The notes beneath the pieces were generated by a model. It was not told the DNA's origin and ran no database searches. It saw nothing but the letters and a program-made list of their open reading frames with translations. The translations under genes and the position numbers were made by a program. Below are positions 26,645 to 33,677 of a stretch of 64,000 bases of DNA, in pieces. Each line of letters begins with the position of its first letter. The stretch's first letter is position 1. Source of the DNA: UBA2402 sp044371005 (GTDB taxonomy: Bacteria > Planctomycetota > Phycisphaerae > Phycisphaerales > UBA1924); NCBI GenBank assembly GCA_044371005.1, contig JBILUL010000002.1, positions 1 to 64,000 of the forward strand, written 5' to 3'.

Positions 26645-28063
26645 ATGCAGAAGAACCGTGTCGCGGCACTCGGTGTCGCATTGATCGCGGCGATGGTCGG
26701 AACTGCTGGTGCTCAGTGTCCTCCCGACCTCTGGCGGATGAGTTTCGCCGATGAGTTCACGGATCCGAATCTGGACCTCTCCACATGGTCGTATGAAACG
26801 GGGCGATGGCCGTACAACGCAGAGCTTGAGTACTACCACCTCCCTGCCATGTCGGTGGCTGCCGGGCATCTGTCGATCACCGCCCGCGTCGACAACCGTT
26901 ACAACCCTCCGTACACCTCAGGGCGGATCAATACCCGTACCAAATTTCTCCAGCAGTACGGGCGATTTGAGATGCGGGCTCGTCTTCCCAAGGGCCAGGG
27001 AATCTGGCCCGCCTTCTGGCTCCTGCCGCAGGATACCTGGCCTCCGGAGATTGACATCATGGAGCAGCTCGGGCATATCCCGACGCAGATCCATTTCACC
27101 AATCACTGGGGCGTCTACCCAAGCGTCGCTTCGCAGAGCCAGTCGTTCACCGGCCCCGATACCTCAGCTGGCTTTCACACCTATGCGTGCGAGTGGTATC
27201 CGGGACGCATTGACTTCTTCTTCGATGGTGTCCGGCGTGCGAGCAATGTGAACGCGGGGGTGCCCGATGTTCCCATGTACATCATCCTCAACCTCGCGGT
27301 GGGCGGGCAGTGGCCCGGCAACCCGAATGCGACCACGGTGTTCCCGCAGCAGATGGTGGTTGACTACGTTCGGGCCTACGACGAGATCAAGCCGGTGCAG
27401 AGGCTGGCCAACCCCAGTTTCGAAAGCCGCGGTTCCGGAAACAACATCCCGCTCTTTGGCTGGGTCCGGTCAGGGAATGCCTTTGCAGAGAACCAGCACG
27501 CCCGGACGGGCGCGGTCTCGGCGAAGCTTTACGGAAACTTCACCGGGGGTGTCAACACCTCCTCGATCTATCAGGAAATGTCGGTCACTCCCGGCGAGAC
27601 GATGGCTGCGGTGGGCTGGTTCTACAACTGGTCCGCGGACCGGATGGCCGGGGCCAATGCCGTCACGATGAACATCGAATGGCGGACGATCGGGAATGCC
27701 GTGATCTCACGGGAATCGACCGTAGCGGCCAATGCCAGCAGCCCGACCGACTATCTGATGCGTTCGGTCGTGTTCGGCACGGTGCCGCCAAATGCCGCCA
27801 AGGCGAGGTTGAGCATCGAGTTCCGTCAGACCGCGAACACGGCGGGCGCCATCTTCATTGACGATGTGCAGTTCGGGCGCGTTGAGTGTCCGCAGTGTAT
27901 CGGCGATTTCAACGAAGATGGGGGTATCGATGGGGCGGACATCGAGGCATTCTTCCGTTCATGGGAAGCGGGCGAAGCGGGGGCCGATGTGAGCCAGGAC
28001 GGCGGCGTGGATGGCTCAGATGTTCAGGTGTTCTTCACCGCCTGGGAGCGAGGATCCTGCTAA
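26645..28063 (+). CDS. Secreted GH16 beta-glucanase with CBM-like domain and GC-type dockerin
   Basis: The product has 472 residues. A signal peptide (AALGVALIAAMVGTAGAQ) leads into a GH16 domain (about 25-260). The catalytic motif PPEIDIMEQLG provides nucleophile E135, assisting D137 and acid/base E140; RFEMRARLPKGQGIWPAFWL and HTYACEWYPGRIDFFFDG are other family landmarks. The family cleaves beta-1,3 and beta-1,3-1,4 glucans such as laminarin and lichenan. A second module (about 265-415, from LANPSFESRGSG to IDDVQFGR) resembles the CBM-like domains in the preceding gene. The C-terminus, IGDFNEDGGIDGADIEAFF and ADVSQDGGVDGSDVQVFF ending GSC, is another dockerin pair. AAAGGA lies 9 bases before the ATG. 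The GH1 gene follows, so the oligosaccharides released could be finished inside the cell. Confidence 0.92.
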   Translation: MQKNRVAALGVALIAAMVGTAGAQCPPDLWRMSFADEFTDPNLDLSTWSYETGRWPYNAELEYYHLPAMSVAAGHLSITARVDNRYNPPYTSGRINTRTKFLQQYGRFEMRARLPKGQGIWPAFWLLPQDTWPPEIDIMEQLGHIPTQIHFTNHWGVYPSVASQSQSFTGPDTSAGFHTYACEWYPGRIDFFFDGVRRASNVNAGVPDVPMYIILNLAVGGQWPGNPNATTVFPQQMVVDYVRAYDEIKPVQRLANPSFESRGSGNNIPLFGWVRSGNAFAENQHARTGAVSAKLYGNFTGGVNTSSIYQEMSVTPGETMAAVGWFYNWSADRMAGANAVTMNIEWRTIGNAVISRESTVAANASSPTDYLMRSVVFGTVPPNAAKARLSIEFRQTANTAGAIFIDDVQFGRVECPQCIGDFNEDGGIDGADIEAFFRSWEAGEAGADVSQDGGVDGSDVQVFFTAWERGSC

Positions 28064-28151
28064 CCTTGGGCCTCGCGGATCAGTTGCAACAGCGGACGGA
28101 CATAACGCGGCGCAGGTTTGGCGCTGCAATCACGAAATGAGCAGGAACCAG

Positions 28152-29549
28152 ATGAACTTTCCGGAACACTTCACGTGGGGCGCCGCATCGGCCTCCTATC
28201 AGCTCGAGGGCGCAGCCAAGACAGACGGCCGCGGCGAAAGCGTGTGGGACATCTTCTCACGCACCGCCGGCAACGTCGTGGGCGGACATACGGGCGATGT
28301 CGCCTGTGATCACTATCACCGCTACAAGGACGATGTGGCGCTGATGAAGGAGATGGGGCTCAAGGCCTATCGCTTCTCGATCGCGTGGCCCCGCGTGATG
28401 CCCGCTGGCACTGGCGCGGTGAATGCCGCGGGTCTTGATTTCTACGACCGACTTGTCGATGAACTGCTCGCGGCGAAGATCACTCCCTGGGCGACTCTCT
28501 TTCACTGGGATTTCCCGCAGCAGTTGTTCAACTCGGGTGGCTGGCTGAACCGTGACAGTTCGCAGTGGTTCGCCGAGTACGTGAAGGCCGTCGTCGACCG
28601 CCTTTCCGATCGGGTCACCAACTGGATCACCATCAACGAGCCCCAGATCTACATCGGGCTTGGTCACTACGACGTCAAGCACGCTCCGGGCATCAAGTAC
28701 CCATTCTCGCAGGCACTGCTGGCTGGTCACCACACGCTCATGGCCCACGGCCGCGCGGTGCAGGTCATCCGCGCTCACGCCAAGAAGCCCGCGAGCATCG
28801 GCTGGGCACCCATCGGCAAGGCCGACTGCCCGATCACGGAGAGTGCCGCGGATATCGAGGCTGCACGCGCCTCTTCGATGTCGTCGGTTGACAAGCACTT
28901 CTTCCAGAACACCTGGTTTGGCGATGCGGTCGTCTTCGGCAAGTACCCGGAGGATGCGCTGGCCTCCTACGGCGCCGATGCACCGACGCCTCGCGCGGGC
29001 GACATGGAACTGATCTCCCAGAAGCTCGATTTCTACGGGCTCAACATCTACGGCGGCGGTCAGGTCAAGGCCGGAGCCGATGGCAAGGCCGTCCCGGTGC
29101 CGCTGCCCCCCGGGCATGCCCGCAATGCCCTGTCCTGGGGAATCGTGCCGCCGTCGCTGCGGTGGGGCCCCCGGTTCGTCTACGAGCGTTACAAGCTGCC
29201 GATCGTCATCACCGAGAATGGCATGACCAACCTCGACTGGGTGCACAGCGATGGTGCCGTGCACGATCCGCAGCGCATCGACTACACGCGCCGCTATCTC
29301 ATCGAGCTGCGCAAGGCCATCGCCGATGGCACCGATGTCAAGGGCTACTTCCACTGGTCGATCATGGACAACTTCGAGTGGGCCGAAGGCTACAAGGACC
29401 GCTTCGGGCTCATCCACGTTGACTATGAGACGCTCCAGCGCACCGTCAAGGATTCGGGGCACTGGTACGCCGAGGTCATTGCCACCAACGGCAAGGTGCT
29501 CGATACCGCTCACGCGGGTATCGAACCCAAGATGTTCGTATATGCCTGA
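28152..29549 (+). CDS. GH1 beta-glucosidase
   Basis: The product has 465 residues and no signal peptide, so it is cytoplasmic. The GH1 start FTWGAASASYQLEGA, ITINEPQI with acid/base E163, and VITENGM with nucleophile E355 are all present, as are the GWLNRD and FHWSIMDNFEWAEGYKDRFG segments. It splits beta-glucosides or gluco-oligosaccharides to glucose. The chosen ATG has AGGA 5 bases upstream; another in-frame ATG 15 bases earlier has none. It is the last gene of the beta-glucan locus and is followed by a strong terminator. Confidence 0.95.
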   Translation: MNFPEHFTWGAASASYQLEGAAKTDGRGESVWDIFSRTAGNVVGGHTGDVACDHYHRYKDDVALMKEMGLKAYRFSIAWPRVMPAGTGAVNAAGLDFYDRLVDELLAAKITPWATLFHWDFPQQLFNSGGWLNRDSSQWFAEYVKAVVDRLSDRVTNWITINEPQIYIGLGHYDVKHAPGIKYPFSQALLAGHHTLMAHGRAVQVIRAHAKKPASIGWAPIGKADCPITESAADIEAARASSMSSVDKHFFQNTWFGDAVVFGKYPEDALASYGADAPTPRAGDMELISQKLDFYGLNIYGGGQVKAGADGKAVPVPLPPGHARNALSWGIVPPSLRWGPRFVYERYKLPIVITENGMTNLDWVHSDGAVHDPQRIDYTRRYLIELRKAIADGTDVKGYFHWSIMDNFEWAEGYKDRFGLIHVDYETLQRTVKDSGHWYAEVIATNGKVLDTAHAGIEPKMFVYA

Positions 29550-29602
29550 CATTCGCCCGATGCGCGCCTGAAAAAACGTCGATCTCATTTTTGAGAACGC
29601 CT

Positions 29603-29640
29603 CCACTGGTGTGTCTGCACATCGGTGGTTTTGCGTTTTT
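29603..29640 (+). terminator. Rho-independent terminator after the GH1 gene
   Basis: An 11-bp stem (CCACTGGTGTG with CACATCGGTGG, including G-T pairs) around a TCTG loop is followed by TTTTGCGTTTTT. It ends the beta-glucan locus 50 bases past the GH1 stop and separates it from the formate genes. Confidence 0.8.
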
Positions 29641-29816
29641 GCATGTTGCCCGGAGGAAACACCGGTGCCCTTGCGTCTACCATCCGGTGTGCACGCGGCG
29701 ACGGTCGTGTGCACGGCTTTCCCGCGATCGAACGCGGCGGACGACTGAAGCACGATGTCGATGCTCCGAGCCACGCCCGCGTCAACCACGGGAGTTGCTG
29801 CGCGTGGAACACAGGC

Positions 29817-31736
29817 ATGACAACTTCAATCGCTCCTGCACCCCGTCGTCGTACAACGCCCCTTCATCTCAAGCAGCCTGTTCCATCGGACATCGCGATT
29901 GCTCAGGCCGCGACCGTCCGGCCCATCGATGAACTGGCCGAGGAACTGGGCCTGCTGCGAGAAGAACTCGAACCCTACGGGTACTCCAAGGCCAAGGTGC
30001 GTCTGAGCGTCCGCGAGCGTCTTGCCTCGGCAGCCACAGGCAAGTACATTGTCGTCACAGCCATCACGCCCACCCCGCTGGGCGAAGGCAAGACAACCAC
30101 CACGATCGGGCTCTCACAGGCCCTGGGTGCTCACCTCAACAAGCGCGTCTTCACCTGCATCCGTCAGCCTTCCATGGGCCCGACCTTCGGAATCAAGGGC
30201 GGCGCGGCTGGCGGTGGCTACAGCCAGGTCATTCCGATGGAGGATTTCAATCTCCATCTCACGGGCGACAATCACGCGGTAGCTGCCGCGAACAACCTCG
30301 TCGCCGCGGCGATCGACTCCCGCTGGCACTACGAGCACACCCATCCAGACGACGCAGCCGTTGCACAGGCGATGTGCAAGAAGGACTCAACCGGCAGGCA
30401 CATGCTCGCCGCGTGCCACAAGCGCCGTGCGGCTCGCCTCGGCATGGGCAATGTCGCAGCACTGGATGAACTCAACCCTGACCAGCAGCGCAAGCTCTTC
30501 CGACTTGACATCGACCCGGCGACCATCACCTGGAACCGCGTGGTCGACATCAACGACCGCATGCTCCGCAAGATTGAAATCGGCCTGGGTGCTGAAGAAC
30601 AGCTTCCTCGCACGACCGGCTTCGACATCGCTGTCGCCAGCGAGATCATGGCTGTCCTCGCGCTGAGCACAGGCCTTGCCGACATGCAGCAGCGGCTGCG
30701 TCGCATGGTCATAGGCATGAGCCGTGACGGTCAGCCCATCACCGCCGACGATCTTGGCGTGGCCGGAGCCGCGGCGGTGCTGATGCGTGATGCGCTCATG
30801 CCCAACCTCCTGCAGACACTCGAAGGCACACCGGTGTTCGTCCACGCGGGTCCCTTCGCGAACATCGCTCACGGCAACTCATCCATCATCGCTGATCAGA
30901 TCGCCCTCAAACTGGGCGACTACGTGGTGACGGAAGCCGGCTTTGGTTCCGACATCGGCTTTGAGAAGTTCGCCAACATCAAGTGCCGCGCTGGCGGATT
31001 CGCGCCCAGCTGCGCCGTGCTGGTTGCGACTGTTCGTGCCCTCAAGATGCACGGTGGCGGCCCGAAGGTGGTCGCAGGAAAGCCTCTTGACGCGGCGTAC
31101 ATCTCGGAGAACCTGTCGCTGCTTGAGAAGGGCATGCCCAACCTCGTTCGACACATCCAGAATGTCGCGTCGTATGGCATTCCGGTCGTGGTGGCGATCA
31201 ACTCGTTCACGACGGATACGGATGCGGAAGTGAAGGCAATCCAAGCCGCGGCGATGGCTGCCGGCGCTACCGCAGCCGTCAAGTGCATGTGCTGGGCCCA
31301 GGGTGGTGCGGGCGCTACCGATCTTGGCAAGGCCGTTGTCGCCGCGTGCGATCAGCCTTCCAAGTTCCATCACCTTTACCCATCGACAGCGACCATCGAA
31401 GAGAAGATCCTCGCCATCGCCAAGTCCTACGGAGCCGTGGGCGTTGATTACTCGCCTGAGGCCAAGGCCAAGATCGAGCGATACGCGGCACTGGGGTACT
31501 CCAATCTGCCCATCTGCATGGCCAAAACGCACCTCTCGTTCAGCGAAAACGCAGAACTCAAGGGGGCACCAGACGGGTTCCGGATCACCATCCGCGATAT
31601 CCGTGCATCGCTGGGGGCCGGGTTCCTCTATCCTCTGGTGGGCACGATGCGGACCATGCCAGGGCTTTCGGGGAGGCCTTCATTCGTTGATGTTGATCTT
31701 GATCCGGAAACGGGCAGGATCGACGGTCTGTTCTGA
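29817..31736 (+). CDS. fhs: Formate-tetrahydrofolate ligase (10-formyl-THF synthetase), long eukaryote-like form
   Basis: The product has 639 residues; most bacterial enzymes have about 555. It joins formate to tetrahydrofolate using ATP, giving 10-formyl-THF. The nucleotide-binding loop ITPTPLGEGKTTTTIGLSQA is intact, and VRQPSMGP-like IRQPSMGPTFGIKGGAAGGG, EGTPVFVHAGPFANIAHGNS and GIPVVVAINSFTTDTDAEV are family landmarks. The region FRLDIDPATITWNRVVDIND is characteristic of the C-terminal synthetase of eukaryotic C1-THF synthases, with the extra insertion before it. The first 35 residues are a variable extension, and the ATG lacks a clear ribosome site, so a later start is possible. The formate dehydrogenase genes follow on the same strand, so the pair can route formate either to one-carbon units or to CO2. 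Confidence 0.95.
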   Translation: MTTSIAPAPRRRTTPLHLKQPVPSDIAIAQAATVRPIDELAEELGLLREELEPYGYSKAKVRLSVRERLASAATGKYIVVTAITPTPLGEGKTTTTIGLSQALGAHLNKRVFTCIRQPSMGPTFGIKGGAAGGGYSQVIPMEDFNLHLTGDNHAVAAANNLVAAAIDSRWHYEHTHPDDAAVAQAMCKKDSTGRHMLAACHKRRAARLGMGNVAALDELNPDQQRKLFRLDIDPATITWNRVVDINDRMLRKIEIGLGAEEQLPRTTGFDIAVASEIMAVLALSTGLADMQQRLRRMVIGMSRDGQPITADDLGVAGAAAVLMRDALMPNLLQTLEGTPVFVHAGPFANIAHGNSSIIADQIALKLGDYVVTEAGFGSDIGFEKFANIKCRAGGFAPSCAVLVATVRALKMHGGGPKVVAGKPLDAAYISENLSLLEKGMPNLVRHIQNVASYGIPVVVAINSFTTDTDAEVKAIQAAAMAAGATAAVKCMCWAQGGAGATDLGKAVVAACDQPSKFHHLYPSTATIEEKILAIAKSYGAVGVDYSPEAKAKIERYAALGYSNLPICMAKTHLSFSENAELKGAPDGFRITIRDIRASLGAGFLYPLVGTMRTMPGLSGRPSFVDVDLDPETGRIDGLF

Positions 31737-32006
31737 TAGGGCCATGTTGGTACGTTCATCCATGATCACACGAAGTCTCATGAAGTTGGCTGCACGCTCT
31801 GGAGGTGAGACACCTGCCAGAGCGGTGGTCCTTTGCACCTGCTGGCGTCAGTGGTGCACGGACCGGATCGGCGGGCTTTCAGGCAGGCGTGTTGCCACGC
31901 CGGGCAGATAGCAGGACCGGACCGGGCCAACTTCGAAGCTGGGACGCACGTGTGATTCCGGCAGGAAACTGGCGGATCTCTCAGCCGCCGAAGTTGGAGC
32001 AGCGTC

Positions 32007-33677
32007 ATGACGGATCGGGTACGGTCGTACAGGACAACTCATCAGGGGCGGGAAGATTTCACTTCGGTGCTGCCCCGCCTGCAGCAGGCAGCCGATGCGC
32101 ATGTGCCGCTGACGGTTGAGGGTGTGCGGCGGATCTCGGCGGAGTTGAACATCCCCGCCGCGGCGGTCCGCGGAGCGATCTCCTCATACACCGAGATGGG
32201 CACCGGACATCAGGCCGTCAAAGTCTGTGCCGGCACCTCGTGCATGCTCTCCGGTGGCGCTGCCATCTCGCGGCAGATGAGCGAGAAGGCCAAGTGCGAA
32301 CCGGTCTATTGCCTTGGCTATTGCGACCGTTCGCCCGCTGCGATGAGCGTGAGCGGCAAGGTGCTCATCGGGCTGTCAGCGAAGAACAGCGAACAGGTGA
32401 TTGCCGATGGGCACTTGCCGCATCCTGCGCCGCCACCGGTGCGGTCCGAGGCACGGCACTCAATCGTGTCGGCCAGGCTCATGAAGCCCGGGCACTTTGA
32501 TGCCGCGGCCCCGACCCCGGCGTACACCGGTCTCGCCGCGGCATTGCGAATGAGTCCGACACAGGTGGTTGACACACTGCTGGCCTCCGGCGCCAAGGGG
32601 CGTGGCGGTGCTGCGTATCCGACCGGGCGAAAGTGGCAGCTCGCCGCCGCGGCGAAAGGCGAGCCCAAATTCGTCGTCGCCAACGGCGATGAAGGTGATC
32701 CGGGCTCGTTTGTCGATCGTGAACTGATGGAACGCGATCCTCATGGCATTCTGGAAGGCATGGCAATCTGTGCGCATGCCATCGGTGCCACACGGGGCGT
32801 CGTCTTCATCCGCCACGAGTACCCGATCGCAAAGCAGGTGATGGAGGATGCCATCGCCAATGCCACCAAGGCCGGCTATCTGGGTGCCAATGCGCTGGGG
32901 CCGGGCCGCGACTTCACGGTTGAGGTGGTTCGGGGCATGGGGTCGTATGTCTGCGGCGAAGAGACGGCATTGCTCGCGGCGATTGAAGGCGAACGGGGCG
33001 AAGTGCGCCCTCGCCCTCCCTTCCCCGTCGAGGCAGGTTTGTATGGCAAGCCAACGGTTGTCGATAACGTCGAGACACTTGGGAACGTGCCGTGGATCAT
33101 GGAACATGGCGTCGCGGCCTACACCAGCATGGGTACCGCTGACAGCAAGGGAACCAAGGCTCTTTGCTTCAACAAGGGCTTTGCCAACCCGGGCATTGTT
33201 GAGGTGGAGTTCGGCGGCATGCTTCGCGATGCCATCGAACGCATTGGCGGCGGTGGTGCGGGCGGGGAAGAGATCGTCGCGGTGCTGCTGGGCGGCCCCA
33301 TGGGAAGCATCGTCTGGCCGGATGAATGGGATGTGCCCATCTGCTTCACGGCGATGCAGCGCAAGGGCATCAACCTGGGGCATGGCGGTCTGGTGGCGAT
33401 TCCCAAGTCCGTGGATTGGTCGCAGCTCATGCGGCATCTGCTCAACTTCATGCGGGATGAGTCATGCGGCAAGTGCAACCCCTGCCGACTCGGATCGACG
33501 CGTCTGCATGAACTGGCCGCCAAGGGGCTCTCCACGCAGAACATCGAAGAGTTCAGGAGCGTTCTGGCATTGATGAAGGATGCAAGCCTGTGCGCTTTCG
33601 GTCGTGAGACGCCGGGCCCGATTGAGTCAATCCTCAAACGTCTGGGCAGCCACGTCGTCAAGGAGGTGCGCTCATGA
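32007..33677 (+). CDS. NuoE/NuoF-fusion subunit of NAD-dependent formate dehydrogenase (FdsB-like)
   Basis: The product has 556 residues. Residues 1-130 are a NuoE-like thioredoxin fold binding a [2Fe-2S] cluster (CAGTSCMLSGG, then YCLGYC). The rest is NuoF-like: a Gly-rich FMN/NADH-binding segment GAKGRGGAAYPTGRKW, ANGDEGDPGSFVDRELMERDP, and VCGEETALLAAIEGERG. The C-terminal [4Fe-4S] motif is ESCGKCNPCRLGSTRL plus a later Cys in DASLCAFG. The subunit passes electrons between the catalytic subunit and NAD(H). GGAG 7 bases before the ATG supports the start. Its stop overlaps the start of the catalytic gene (ATGA), so the two are coupled and likely form one complex. The same fusion occurs in soluble molybdenum formate dehydrogenases and in some hydrogenases; the next gene decides for the former. 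Confidence 0.9.
   Translation: MTDRVRSYRTTHQGREDFTSVLPRLQQAADAHVPLTVEGVRRISAELNIPAAAVRGAISSYTEMGTGHQAVKVCAGTSCMLSGGAAISRQMSEKAKCEPVYCLGYCDRSPAAMSVSGKVLIGLSAKNSEQVIADGHLPHPAPPPVRSEARHSIVSARLMKPGHFDAAAPTPAYTGLAAALRMSPTQVVDTLLASGAKGRGGAAYPTGRKWQLAAAAKGEPKFVVANGDEGDPGSFVDRELMERDPHGILEGMAICAHAIGATRGVVFIRHEYPIAKQVMEDAIANATKAGYLGANALGPGRDFTVEVVRGMGSYVCGEETALLAAIEGERGEVRPRPPFPVEAGLYGKPTVVDNVETLGNVPWIMEHGVAAYTSMGTADSKGTKALCFNKGFANPGIVEVEFGGMLRDAIERIGGGGAGGEEIVAVLLGGPMGSIVWPDEWDVPICFTAMQRKGINLGHGGLVAIPKSVDWSQLMRHLLNFMRDESCGKCNPCRLGSTRLHELAAKGLSTQNIEEFRSVLALMKDASLCAFGRETPGPIESILKRLGSHVVKEVRS

Noticed and set aside
28257..29789. 510-codon open frame on the minus strand
   Set aside because: It is antisense to the GH1 gene and its terminator.
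31840..32000. Possible riboswitch upstream of the NuoE/NuoF gene (GGGCCAACTTCGAAGCTGGG part recalls c-di-GMP-I aptamers)
   Set aside because: The conserved GCAAAGCC block and the partner stems are missing; a covariance-model search would be needed to revive it.
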